Source of the DNA: Patagioenas fasciata
Lineage: Eukaryota > Chordata > Aves > Columbiformes > Columbidae
DNA: 64,000 nt
Direction of reading: 5' to 3'
Assembly: GCF_037038585.1 (NCBI RefSeq)
Contig: NW_027288511.1
Location: 372,001 to 436,000 of the forward strand
This document shows, in pieces, positions 27,060-41,300 of the stretch. How positions within the stretch are numbered: position 1 is the first letter of the stretch; each line of letters opens with the position of its first letter. The position numbers were made by a program, and so were the translations under genes. The notes under the pieces are model-generated. The model was not told the DNA's origin. It saw only the letters and a program-made list of their open reading frames with translations, and ran no database searches.

Positions 27060-30000
27060 TAAACCTAACCCCAAATGTAAGCCCCAAATCTAAACCTAAC
27101 CCCAAATCTAAACCTAAAATCTAAACCTAACCCCAAATCTAAACCTAACCCCAAATCTAAACCTAAAATCTAAACCTAACCCCAAATCTAAACCTAAAAT
27201 CTAAACCTAACCCCAAATCTAAACCTAACCCCAAATCTAAACCTAAAATCTAAACCTAACCCCAAATCTAAACCTAAAATCTAAACCTAACCCCAAATAT
27301 AAACCTAAAATCTAAACCTAAAATCTAAACCTAACCCCAAATCTAAACCTAAAATCTAAACCTAACCCCAAATCTAAACCTAAAATCTAAACCTAACCTC
27401 AAATCTAAACCTAAAATCTAAACCTAACCCCAAATCTAAACCTAAAATCTAAACCTAACCCCAAATCTAAACCTAACCCCAAATCTAAACCTAAAATCTA
27501 AACCTAACCCCAAATCTAAACCTAAAATCTAAACCTAAAATCTAAACCTAACCCCAAATCTAAACCTAAAATCTAAACCTAACCCCAAATCCAAACCTAA
27601 CCCCAAATCTAAACCTAAAATCTAAACCTAACCCCAAATCTACACCTAAAATCTAAACCTAACCCCAAATCTAAACCTGAAATCTAAACCTAACCCCAAA
27701 TCTAAACCTAACCCCAAATCTAAACCTAACCCCAAATCTAAACCTAAAATCTAAACCTAACCCCAAATCTAAACCTAACCCCAAATCTAAACCTAAAATC
27801 TAAACCTAACCCCAAATCTAAACCTAACTCCAAATCTAAACCTAAGCCCAAATCTAAACCTAACCCCAAATCTAACCCCAAATCTAAACCTAACCCCAAA
27901 TCTAAACCTAAAATCTAAACCAAACCTAAAATCTAAACCTAACCCCAAATCTAAACCTAAACCCAAATCTAAACCTAAAATCTAAACCTAACCCCAAATC
28001 TAAACCTAACCCCAAATCTAAACCTAAAATCTAAACATAACCCCAAATCTAAACATAAAATCTAAACCTAACCCCAAATCTAAACCTAACTCCAAATCTA
28101 AACCTAAGCCCAAATCTAAACCTAAAATCTAAGCCTAACCCCAAATCTAAACCTAAAATCTAAACCTAACCCCAAATCTAAACCTAACCCCAAATCTAAA
28201 CCTAAAATCTAAACCTAACCACAAATCTAAACCTAAAATCTAAACCTAACCCCAAATCTAAACCTAACCCCAAATCTAACCCCAAATCTAACCCCAAATC
28301 TAAACCTAACCCCAAATTTAAACCCCAAATCTAAACCTAACCCCAAATCTAAACCTAAAATCTAAACCTAACTCCAAATCTAAACCTAACTCCAAATCTA
28401 AACCTAAGCCCAAATCTAAACCTAACCCCAAATCTAACCCCAAATCTAAACCTAACCCCAAATCTAAACCTAAAATCTAAACCAAACCTAAAATCTAAAC
28501 CTAACCCCAAATCTAAACCTAAACCCAAATCTAAACCTAAAATCTAAACCTAACCCCAAATCTAAACCTAACCCCAAATCTAAACCTAACCCCAAACCTA
28601 AACCTAAAATCTAAACCTAACCCCAAATCTAAACCTAAAATCTAAACCTAAAATCTAAACCTAACCTAAAATCTAAACCTAACCCCAAATCTAAACCTAA
28701 CCCCAAATCTAAACCTAAAATCTTAACCTAAACCCAAATCTAAACCTAACCCCAAATCTAAACCTAAAATCTAAACCTAACCCCAAATCTACACCTAAAA
28801 TCTAAACCTAACCCCAAATCTAAACCTAAAATCTAAACCTAACCCCAAATCTAAACCGAAAATCTAAACCTAACCCCAAATCTAAACCTAAAATCTAAAC
28901 CTAACCCCAAATCTAAACCTAAAATCTAAACCTAACACGAAATCTAAACCTAACCCCAAATCTAAACCTAACCCCAAATCTAAACCTAACCCCACATCTA
29001 AACCTAAAATCTAAACCTAAAATCTAAACCTAACCCCAAATCTAAACCTAAAATCTAAACCTAACCCCAAATCTAAACCTAAAATCTAAACCTAACCCCA
29101 AATCTAAACCTAACCCCAAATCTAAACCTAAAATCTAAACCTAACCCCAAATCTAAACCTAAAATGTAAACCTAACCCCAAATCTAAACCTAACCCCAAA
29201 TCCAAACCTAACCCTAAATCTAAACCTAAAATCTAAACCTAACCCCAAATCTACACCTAAAATCTAAACCTAACCCCAAATCTAAACCTGAAATCTAAAC
29301 CTAACCCCAAATCTAAACCTAACCCCAAATCTAAACCTAAAATCTAAACCTAACCCCAAATCTAAACCTAAAATCTAAACCTAACCCCAAATCTAAACCT
29401 AAAATCTAAACCTAACACCAAATCTAAACCTAACCCCAAATCTAAACCTAACCCCAAATCTAACCCCAAATCTAAACCTAAAATCTAAACCTAACCCCAA
29501 AACTAAACCTAAAATCTAAACCTAACCCCAAATCTAAACCTAACCCCAAATCTAAACCTAAAATCTAAACCTAACCCCAAATCTAAACCTAACCCCAAAT
29601 CTAAACCTAAAATCTAAACCTAACCCCAAATCTAAACCTAACCCAAAATCTAAACCAAAAATCTAAACCTAACCCCAAATTTAAACCTAACCACAAATCT
29701 AACCCCAAATCTAAACCTAACCCCAAATCTAAACCTAACCCCAAACCTAACCCCAAATCTAAACCTAAAATCTAAACCTAACCCCAAATCTAAACCTAAA
29801 ATCTAAAACTAATCCCAAATGTAAACCCCAAATCTAAACCTAACCCCAAATCTAAACCTAAAATCTAAACCTAACCCCAAATCTAAACCTAACCCCAAAT
29901 CTAAACCTAAAATCTAAACCTAAAATCTAAACCTAACCTAAAATCTAAACCTAACCCCAAATCTAAACCTAACCCCAAATCTAAACCTAAAATCTTAACC

Positions 30001-33000
30001 TAAACCCAAATCTAAACCTAACCCCAAATCTAAACCTAAAATCTAAACCTAACCCCAAATCTACACCTAAAATCTAAACCTAACCCCAAATCTAAACCTA
30101 AAATCTAAACCTAACCCCAAATCTAAACCGAAAATCTAAACCTAACCCCAAATCTAAACCTAAAATCTAAACCTAACCCCAAATCTAAACCTAAAATCTA
30201 AACCTAACACGAAATCTAAACCTAACCCCAAATCTAAACCTAACCCCAAATCTAAACCTAACCCCACATCTAAACCTAAAATCTAAACCTAAAATCTAAA
30301 CCTAACCCCAAATCTAAACCTAAAATCTAAACCTAACCCCAAATCTAAACCTAAAATCTAAGCCTAACCCCAAATCTAAACCTAAAATCTAAACCTAACC
30401 CCAAATCTAAACCAAAAATCTAAACCTAACCCCAAATCTAAACCTAACCCCAAATCTAAACCTAAAATTTAAACCTAACCACAAATCTAAACCTAAAATC
30501 TAAACCTAACCCCAAATCTAAACCTAACCCCAAATCTAACCCCAAATCTAACCCCAAATCTAAACCTAACCCCAAGTTTAAACCCCAAATCTAAACCTAA
30601 CCCCAAATCTAAACCTAAAATCTAAACCTAACCCCAAATCTAAACCTAACCCCAAATCTAAACCTAAAATCTAAACCTAACCCCAAATCTAAACCTAAAA
30701 TCTAAACCTAAAATCTAAACCTAACCCCAAATCTAAACCTAAAATCTAAACCTAACCCCAAATCTAAACCTAACCCCAAATCCAAACCTAACCCTAAATC
30801 TAAACCTAAAATCTAAACCTAACCCCAAATCTACACCTAAAATCTAAACCTAACCCCAAATCTAAACCTGAAATCTAAACCTAACCCCAAATCTAAACCT
30901 AACCCCAAATCTAAACCTAAAATCTAAACCTAACCCCAAATCTACACCTAAAATCTAAACCTAACCCCAAATCTAAACCTAAAATCTAAACCTAACCCCA
31001 AATCTAAACCTAAAATCTAAACCTAACCCCAAATCTAAACCGAAAATCTAAACCTAACCCCAAATCTAAACCTAAAATCTAAACCTAACCCCAAATCTAA
31101 ACCTAAAATCTAAACCTAACACCAAATCTAAACCTAACCCCAAATCTAAACCTAACCCCACATCTAAACCTAACCCCACATCTAAACCTAAAATCTAAAC
31201 CTAACCCGAAATCTAAACCTAACCCCAAATCTAAACCTAAAATCTAAACCTAACCCCAAATCTAAACCTAAAATCTAAGCCTAACCCCAAATCTAAACCT
31301 AAAATCTAAACCTAACCCCAAATCTAAACCTAAAATCTAAACCTAACCCCAAATGTAAGCCCCAAATCTAAACCTAACCCCAAATCTAAACCTAAAATCT
31401 AAACCTAACCCCAAATCTAAACCTAACCCCAAATCTAAACCTAAAATCTAAACCTAACCCCAAATCTAAACCTAAAATCTAAACCTAACCCCAAATCTAA
31501 ACCTAAAATCTAAACCTAACCCCAAATCTAAACCTAACCCCAAATCTAAACCTAAAATCTAAACCTAACCCCAAATCTAAACCTAAAATCTAAACCTAAC
31601 CCCAAATATAAACCTAAAATCTAAACCTAAAATCTAAACCTAACCCCAAATCTAAACCTAAAATCTAAACCTAACCTCAAATATAAACCTAAAATCTAAA
31701 CCTAAAATCTAAACCTAACCCCAAATCTAAACCTAAAATCTAAACCTAACCCCAAATATAAACCTAAAATCTAAACCTAAAATCTAAACCTAACCTCAAA
31801 TCTAAACCTAAAATCTAAACCTAACCCCAAATCTAAACCTAAAATCTAAACCTAACCCCAAATCTAAACCTAACCCCAAATCTAAACCTAAAATCTAAAC
31901 CTAACCCCAAATCTAAACCTAAAATCTAAACCTAAAATCTAAACCTAACCCCAAATCTAAACCTAAAATCTAAACCTAACCCCAAATCCAAACCTAACCC
32001 CAAATCTAAACCTAAAATCTAAACCTAACCCCAAATCTACACCTAAAATCTAAACCTAACCCCAAATCTAAACCTGAAATCTAAACCTAACCCCAAATCT
32101 AAACCTAACCCCAAATCTAAACCTAACCCCAAATCTAAACCTAAAATCTAAACCTAACCCCAAATCTAAACCTAACCCCAAATCTAAACCTAAAATCTAA
32201 ACCTAACCCCAAATCTAAACCTAACTCCAAATCTAAACCTAAGCCCAAATCTAAACCTAACCCCAAATCTAACCCCAAATCTAAACCTAACCCCAAATCT
32301 AAACCTAAAATCTAAACCAAACCTAAAATCTAAACCTAACCCCAAATCTAAACCTAACCCCAAATCTAAACCTAAAATCTAAACATAACCCCAAATCTAA
32401 ACATAAAATCTAAACCTAACCCCAAATCTAAACCTAACTCCAAATCTAAACCTAACCCCAAATCTAAACCTAAAATCTAAACCTAACCCCAAATCTAAAC
32501 CTAAAATCTAAGCCTAACCCCAAATCTAAACCTAAAATCTAAACCTAACCCCAAATCTAAACCTAACCCCAAATCTAAACCTAAAATCTAAACCTAACCA
32601 CAAATCTAAACCTAAAATCTAAACCTAACCCCAAATCTAAACCTAACCCCAAATCTAACCCCAAATCTAACCCCAAATCTAAACCTAACCCCAAATTTAA
32701 ACCCCAAATCTAAACCTAACCCCAAATCTAAACCTAAAATCTAAACCTAACTCCAAATCTAAACCTAACTCCAAATCTAAACCTAAGCCCAAATCTAAAC
32801 CTAACCCCAAATCTAACCCCAAATCTAAACCTAACCCCAAATCTAAACCTAAAATCTAAACCAAACCTAAAATCTAAACCTAACCCCAAATCTAAACCTA
32901 AACCCAAATCTAAACCTAAAATCTAAACCTAACCCCAAATCTAAACCTAACCCCAAATCTAAACCTAACCCCAAACCTAAACCTAAAATCTAAACCTAAC

Positions 33001-34440
33001 CCCAAATCTAAACCTAAAATCTAAACCTAAAATCTAAACCTAACCTAAAATCTAAACCTAACCCCAAATCTAAACCTAACCCCAAATCTAAACCTAAAAT
33101 CTTAACCTAAACCCAAATCTAAACCTAACCCCAAATCTAAACCTAAAATCTAAACCTAACCCCAAATCTACACCTAAAATCTAAACCTAACCCCAAATCT
33201 AAACCTAAAATCTAAACCTAACCCCAAATCTAAACCGAAAATCTAAACCTAACCCCAAATCTAAACCTAAAATCTAAACCTAACCCCAAATCTAAACCTA
33301 AAATCTAAACCTAACACGAAATCTAAACCTAACCCCAAATCTAAACCTAACCCCAAATCTAAACCTAACCCCACATCTAAACCTAAAATCTAAACCTAAA
33401 ATCTAAACCTAACCCCAAATCTAAACCTAAAATCTAAACCTAACCCCAAATCTAAACCTAAAATCTAAGCCTAACCCCAAATCTAAACCTAAAATCTAAA
33501 CCTAACCCCAAATCTAAACCAAAAATCTAAACCTAACCCCAAATCTAAACCTAACCCCAAATCTAAACCTAAAATTTAAACCTAACCCCAAATCTAAACC
33601 TAAAATCTAAACGTAACCCCAAATCTAAACCTAACCCCAAATCTAACCCCAAATCTAACCCCAAATCTAAACCTAACCCCAAGTTTAAACCCCAAATCTA
33701 AACCTAACCCCAAATCTAAACCTAAAATCTAAACCTAACCCCAAATCTAAACCTAACCCCAAATCTAAACCTAAAATCTAAACCTAACCCCAAATCTAAA
33801 CCTAAAATCTAAACCTAACCCCAAATCTAAACCTAACCCCAAATCCAAACCTAACCCTAAATCTAAACCTAAAATCTAAACCTAACCCCAAATCTACACC
33901 TAAAATCTAAACCTAACCCCAAATCTAAACCTGAAATGTAAACCTAACCCCAAATCTAAACCTAACCCCAAATCTAAACCTAAAATCTAAACCTAACCCC
34001 AAATCTAAACCTAAAATCTAAACCTAACCCCAAATCTAAACCTAAAATCTAAACCTAACACCAAATCTAAACCTAACCCCAAATCTAAACCTAACCCCAA
34101 ATCTAACCCCAAATCTAAACCTAAAATCTAAACCTAACCCCAAAACTAAACCTAAAATCTAAACCTAACCCCAAATCTAAACCTAACCCCAAATCTAAAC
34201 CTAAAATCTAAACCTAACCCCAAATCTAAACCTAACCCCAAATCTAAACCTAAAATCTAAACCTAACCCAAAATCTAAACCAAAAATCTAAACCTAACCC
34301 CAAATTTAAACCTAACCACAAATCTAACCCCAAATCTAAACCTAACCCCAAATCTAAACCTAACCCCAAACCTAACCCCAAATCTAAACCTAAAATCTAA
34401 ACCTAACCCCAAATCTAAACCTAAAATCTAAAACTAATCC
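27060..34440 (+). repeat. Higher-order repeat of about 4.3 kb, two copies
   Basis: The variant AAATGTAAGCCCC occurs only twice (G at 27,081 and 31,359, offset 4,278). AAACATAAAATC recurs at 4,348 (28,054 and 32,402), AACACGAAATC at 4,379 (28,939 and 33,318) and AAAACTAATCCC at 4,625 (29,809 and 34,434). The offset grows to the right as modules are gained, so the two copies of about 4.3 kb are collinear but have diverged by module indels. An extra AACACG block at 30,211 shows a further 1.27-kb internal duplication inside the first copy. Confidence 0.65.
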
Positions 34441-35020
34441 CAAATGTAAACCCCAAATCTAAACCTAACCCCAAGTTTAAACCCCAAATCTAAACCTAAC
34501 CCCAAATCTAAACCTAAAATCTAAACCTAACCCCAAATCTAAACCTAACCCCAAATCTAAACCTAAAATCTAAACCTAACCCCAAATCTAAACCTAAAAT
34601 CTAAACCTAACCCCAAATCTAAACCTAACCCCAAATCCAAACCTAACCCTAAATCTAAACCTAAAATCTAAACCTAACCCCAAATCTACACCTAAAATCT
34701 AAACCTAACCCCAAATCTAAACCTGAAATGTAAACCTAACCCCAAATCTAAACCTAACCCCAAATCTAAACCTAAAATCTAAACCTAACCCCAAATCTAA
34801 ACCTAAAATCTAAACCTAACCCCAAATCTAAACCTAAAATCTAAACCTAACACCAAATCTAAACCTAACCCCAAATCTAAACCTAACCCCAAATCTAACC
34901 CCAAATCTAAACCTAAAATCTAAACCTAACCCCAAAACTAAACCTAAAATCTAAACCTAACCCCAAATCTAAACCTAAAATCTAAAACTAATCCCAAATG
35001 TAAACCCCAAATCTAAACCT
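33657..35020 (+). repeat. 792-bp tandem duplication with a truncated second copy
   Basis: Bases 33,657-34,186 match 34,449-34,978 at an offset of 792 bp, carrying AAGTTTAAAC (G at 33,683 and 34,475) and the doubly changed CTGAAATGTAAACC (G at 33,933 and 34,725). Beyond 34,978 the offset drops to 554 bp (AAAACTAATCCC, C at 34,434 and 34,988). The second copy therefore lacks about 238 bp of the unit. Confidence 0.85.
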
Positions 35021-38000
35021 AACCCCAAATCTAAACCTAAAATCTAAACCTAACCCCAAATCTAAACCTAACCCCAAATCTAAACCTAAAATCTAAACCT
35101 AACCCCAAATCTAAACCTAACCCCAAATCTAAACCTAAAATCTAAACGTAACCCCAAATCTAAACCTAAAATCTAAACCTAACCCCAAATATAAACCTAA
35201 AATCTAAACCTAAAATCTAAACCTAACCCCAAATCTAAACCTAAAATCTAAACCTAACCCCAAATCTAAACCTAAAATCTAAACCTAACCGCAAATCTAA
35301 ACCTAAAATCTAAACCTAACCCCAAATCTAAACCTAACCCCAAATCTAAACCTAAAATCTAAACCTAACCCCAAATCTAAACCTAAAATCTAAACCTAAC
35401 CCCAAATCTAAACCTAAAATCTAAACCTAACCCCAAATCTAAACCTAACCCCAAATCTAAACCTAAAATCTAAACCTAACCCCAAATCTAAACCTAACCC
35501 CAAATCTAAACCTAAAATCTAAACCTAACCCCAAATCTAAACCTAAAATCTAAACCTAACCCCAAATCTAAACCTAACCCCAAATCTAAACCTAAAATCT
35601 AAACCTAACCCCAAATCTAAACCTAAAATCTAAACCTAACCCCAAATCTAAACCAAAAATCTAAACCTAACCCCAAATCTAAACCTAAAATCTAAACCTA
35701 ACCCCAAATCTAAACCTAACCCCAAATCCAAACCTAACCCCAAATCTAAACCTAAAATCTAAACCTAACCCCAAATCTACACCTAAAATCTAAACCTAAC
35801 CCCAAATCTAAACATAAAATCTAAACCTAACCCTAAATCTAAACCTAACCCCAAATCTAAACCTAACCCCAAATCTAAACCTAAAATCTAAACCTAACCC
35901 CAAATCTAAACCTAAAATCTAAACCTAACCCCAAATCTAAACCTAAAATCTAAACCTAACACCAAATCTAAACCTAATGCCAAATCTAAACCTAAAATCT
36001 AAACCTAACCCCAAATCTAAACCTAACCCCAAAACTAAACCTAAAATCTAAACCTAACCCCAAATCTAAACCTAAAATCTAAACCTAACCCCAAATCTAA
36101 ACCTAACCCCAAATCTAAACCTAAAATCTAAGCCTAACCCCAAATCTAAACCTAAAATCTAAACCTAACCCCAAATCTAAACCTAACCCCAAATCTAAAC
36201 CTAAAATCTAAACCTAACCCCAAATCTAAACCTAAAATCTAAACCTAACCCCAAATCTAAACCTAACCCCAAATCTAAACCTAAAATCTAAACCTAACCC
36301 CAAATCTAAACCTAAAATCTAAACCTAACCCCAAACCTAACCCCAAATCTAAACCTAAAATCTAAACCTAACCTAAAATCTAAACCTAAACCCAAATCTA
36401 AACCTAAAATGTAAACCTAACCCCAAATCTAAACCTAACCCCAAATCTAAACCTAAAATCTAAACCTAACCCCAAATCTAAACCTAACCCCAAATCTAAA
36501 CCTAACACCAAATCTAACCCCAAATCTAAACCTAACTCCAAATCTAAACCTAAAATCTAAACCTAACCTAAAATCTAAACCTAAACCCAAATCTAAACCT
36601 AACCCCAAATCTAAACCTAACCCCAAATCTAAACCTAACCCCAAATCTAAACCTAAAATCTAAACCTAACCCCAAATCTAAACCTAACCCCAAATCTAAA
36701 CCTAACCCCAAATCTAAACCTAAAATCTAAACCTAACTCCAAATCTAAACCTAAGCCCAAATCTAAACCTAACACCAAATCTAACCCCAAATCTAAACCT
36801 AACTCCAAATCTAAACCTAAAATCTAAACCTAACCCCAAATCTAAACCTAAAATCTAAACCTAACCCCAAATCTAAACCTAAAATCTAAACCTAACCCCA
36901 AACCTAACCCCAAATCTAAACCTAAAATCTAAACCTAAACTAAAATCTAAACCTAAACCCAAATCTAAACCTAAAATCTAAACCTAACCCCAAATCTAAA
37001 CCTAACCCCAAATCTAAACCTAACCCCAAATCTAAACCTAAAATCTAAACCTAACCCCAAATCTAAACCTAAAATCTAAACCTAAAATCTAAACCTAACC
37101 TAAAATCTAAACCTAACCCCAAATCTAAACCTAACCCCAAATCTAAACCTAAAATCTTAACCTAACCCCAAATCTAAACCTAACCCCAAATCTAAACCAA
37201 AAATCTAAACCTAACCCCAAATCTAAACCTAAAATCTAAACCTAACCCCAAATCTAAACCAAAAATCTAAACCTAACCCCAAATCTAAACCTAAAATCTA
37301 AACCTAACCCCAAATCTAAACCTAAAATCTAAACCTAACCCCAAATCTAAACCCTAAATCTAAACCTAACCCCAAATCTACACCTAACCCCAAATCTAAA
37401 CATAAAATCTAAACCTAACCCTAAATCTAAACCTAACCCCAAATCTAAACCTAACCCCAAATCTAAACCTAACCCCAAATCTAAACATAAAATCTAAACC
37501 TAACCCTAAATCTAAACCTAACCCCAAATCTAAACCTAACCCCAAATCTAAACCTAAAATCTAAACCTAACCCCAAATCTAAACCTAAAATCTAAACCTA
37601 ACACCAAATCTAAACCTAATGCCAAATCTAAACCTAAAATCTAAACCTAACCCTAAATCTAAACCTAACCCCAAATCTAAACCTAACCCCAAATCTAAAC
37701 CTAAAATCTAAACCTAACCCCAAATCTAAACCTAAAATCTAAACCTAACACCAAATCTAAACCTAATGCCAAATCTAAACCTAAAATCTAAACCTAAGCC
37801 CAAATCTAAACCTAACCCCAAATCTAAACCTAAAATCTAAACCTAACCCCAAATCTAAACCTAAAATCTAAACCTAACCCCAAATCTAAACCTAACCCCA
37901 AATCTAAACCTAAAATCTAAACCTAACCCCAAATCTAAACCTAAAATCTAAACCTAAACCCAAATCTAAACCTAACCCCAAATCTAAACCTAACCCCAAA

Positions 38001-38387
38001 TCTAAACCTAAAATCTAAACCTAACCCCAAATCTAAACCTAAAATCTAAACTTAACCCCAAATCTAAACCTAACCCCAAATCTAAACCTAAAATCTAAAC
38101 CTAACCCCAAATCTAAACCTAAAATCTAAACCTAACCCCAAATCTAAACCCTAAATCTAAACCTAACCCCAAATCTACACCTAAAATCTAAACCTAACCC
38201 CAAATCTAAACATAAAATCTAAACCTAACCCTAAATCTAAACCTAACCCCAAATCTAAACCTAAAATCTAAACCTAACCCCAAATCTAAACCAAAAATCT
38301 AAACCTAACCCCAAATCTAAACCTAAAATCTAAACCTAACCCCAAATCTAAACCTAAAATCTAAACCTAACCCCAAATCTAAACCCT

Positions 38388-41300
38388 AAATCTAAACCTA
38401 ACCCCAAATCTACACCTAAAATCTAAACCTAACCCCAAATCTAAACATAAAATCTAAACCTAACCCTAAATCTAAACCTAACCCCAAATCTAAACCTAAC
38501 CCCAAATCTAAACCTAAAATCTAAACCTAACCCCAAATCTAAACCTAAAATCTAAACCTAACACCAAATCTAAACCTAATGCCAAATCTAAACCTAAAAT
38601 CTAAACCTAACCCTAAATCTAAACCTAACCCCAAATCTAAACCTAAAATCTAAACCTAACCCCAAATCTAAACCTAAAATCTAAACCTAACCCCAAATCT
38701 AAACCTAACCCCAAATCTAAACCTAAAATCTAAACCTAACCCCAAATCTAAACCTACAATCTAAACCTAAACCCAAATCTAAACCTAACCCCAAATCTAA
38801 ACCTAACCCCAAATCTAAACCTAAAATCTAAACCTAACCCCAAATCTAAACCTAAAATCTAAACCTAACCCCAAATCTAAACCTAAAATCTAAACCTAAA
38901 CCCAAATCTAAACCTAACCCCAAATCTAAACCTAACCCCAAATCTAAACCTAAAATCTAAACCTAACCCCAAATCTAAACCTAAAATCTAAACCTAACCC
39001 CAAATCTAAACCTAAAATCTAAACTTAACCCCAAATCTAAACCTAACCCCAAATCTAAACCTAAAATCTAAACCTAACCCCAAATCTAAACCTAACTCCA
39101 AATCTAAACCTAAGCCCAAATCTAAACCTAACACCAAATCTAACCCCAAATCTAAACCTAACTCCAAATCTAAACCTAAAATCTAAACCTAACCCCAAAT
39201 CTAAACCTAAAATCTAAACCTAACCCCAAATCTAAACCTAACCCCAAATCTAAACCTAAAATCTAAACCTAACCCCAAATCTAAACCTAACCCCAAATCT
39301 AAACCTAAAATCTAAACCTAACCCCAAATCTAAACCTAAAATCTAAACCTAACCCCAAATCTCAACCTAACCCCAAATCTAAACCTAAAATCTAAACCTA
39401 ACCCCAAATCTAAACCTAAAATCTAAACCTAACCCCAAATCTAAACCTAACCCCAAATCTAAACCTAAAATCTAAACCTAACCCCAAATCTAAACCTAAA
39501 ATCTAAACCTAACCCCAAACCTAACCCCAAATCTAAACCTAAAATCTAAACCTAACCCCAAATCTAAACCTAACCCCAAATCCAAACCTAACCCCAAATC
39601 TAAACCTAAAACCTAAACCTAACCCCAAATCTACACCTAAAATCTAAACCTAACCCCAAATCTAAACATAAAATCTAAACCTAACCCTAAATCTAAACCA
39701 AACCCCAAATCTAAACCTAACCCCAAATCTAAACCTAAAATCTAAACCTAACCCCAAATCTAAACCTAAAATCTAAACCTAACCCCAAATCTAAACCTAA
39801 AATCTAAACCTAACACCAAATCTAAACCTAATGCCAAATCTAAACCTAAAATCTAAACCTAACCCCAAAACTAAACCTAAAATCTAAACCTAACCCCAAA
39901 TCTAAACCTAACCCCAAATCTAAACCTAAAATCTAAACCTAACCCCAAATCTAAACCTAAAATCTAAACCTAAACCCAAATCTAAACCTAACCCCAAATC
40001 TAAACCTAACCCCAAATCTAAACCTAAAATCTAAACCTAACCCCAAATCTAAACCTAAAATCTAAACTTAACCCCAAATCTAAACCTAACCCCAAATCTA
40101 AACCTAAAATCTAAACCTAACCCCAAATCTAAACCTAAAATCTAAACCTAACCCCAAATCTAAACCCTAAATCTAAACCTAACCCCAAATCTACACCTAA
40201 AATCTAAACCTAACCCCAAATCTAAACATAAAATCTAAACCTAACCCTAAATCTAAACCTAACCCCAAATCTAAACCTAAAATCTAAACCTAACCCCAAA
40301 TCTAAACCAAAAATCTAAACCTAACCCCAAATCTAAACCTAAAATCTAAACCTAACCCCAAATCTAAACCTAAAATCTAAACCTAACCCCAAATCTAAAC
40401 CCTAAATCTAAACCTAACCCCAAATCTACACCTAAAATCTAAACCTAACCCCAAATCTAAACATAAAATCTAAACCTAACCCTAAATCTAAACCTAACCC
40501 CAAATCTAAACCTAACCCCAAATCTAAACCTAAAATCTAAACCTAACCCCAAATCTAAACCTAAAATCTAAACCTAACACCAAATCTAAACCTAATGCCA
40601 AATCTAAACCTAAAATCTAAACCTAACCCTAAATCTAAACCTAACCCCAAATCTAAACCTAAAATCTAAACCTAACCCCAAATCTAAACCTAAAATCTAA
40701 ACCTAACCCCAAATCTAAACCTAACCCCAAATCTAAACCTAAAATCTAAACCTAACCCCAAATCTAAACCTACAATCTAAACCTAAACCCAAATCTAAAC
40801 CTAACCCCAAATCTAAACCTAACCCCAAATCTAAACCTAAAATCTAAACCTAACCCCAAATCTAAACCTAAAATCTAAACCTAACCCCAAATCTAAACCT
40901 AAAATCTAAACCTAAACCCAAATCTAAACCTAACCCCAAATCTAAACCTAACCCCAAATCTAAACCTAAAATCTAAACCTAACCCCAAATCTAAACCTAA
41001 CCCCAAATCTAAACCTAAAATCTAAACCTAACCCCAAATCTAAACCTAACCCCAAATCTAAACCTAAAATCTAAACCTAACCCCAAATCTAAACCTAAAA
41101 TCTAAACCTAACCCCAAATCTACACCTAAAATCTAAACCTAACCCCAAATCTAAACATAAAATCTAAACCTAACCCTAAATCTAAACCTAACCCCAAATC
41201 TAAACCTAACCCCAAATCTAAACCTAAAATCTAAACCTAACCCCAAATCTAAACCTAAAATCTAAACCTAACACCAAATCTAAACCTAATGCCAAATCTA

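Larger units (their letters stand above)
1..35700 (+). repeat. Array zone A (variant set with AAATTTAAACCCC, CTGAAATC, CTACACC)
   Basis: This zone is defined by variant modules that recur together. AAATTTAAACCCC runs from about 4.77 kb to 32.7 kb, CCAAACCTAAAATC from about 3.84 kb to 32.3 kb, and CTGAAATC from about 5.07 kb to 34.73 kb. CCCCACATC, the 12-mer AAATCTAACCCC, and AAGTTTAAACCCC (G at 23,623, 25,435, 30,576, 33,683 and 34,475) also belong to it. Their repeated co-occurrence shows higher-order duplication at several scales. The first 4 kb is more irregular, with more private substitutions and little obvious higher-order order. The right edge is approximate, and some variants such as CTACACC continue into zone B. 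Nothing in this zone looks like a gene. Confidence 0.7.

Noticed and set aside
36453..36644. Minus-strand open frame of 63 codons rich in Gly-Leu-Asp and Phe-Arg
   Set aside because: The 18-bp module is a multiple of three and is open in two of its three minus-strand frames (GLGLDL and GVRFRF), while each 13-bp or 12/13-bp variant shifts or breaks the frame. The start is TTG, not ATG. Length only reflects a local run of favourable modules.
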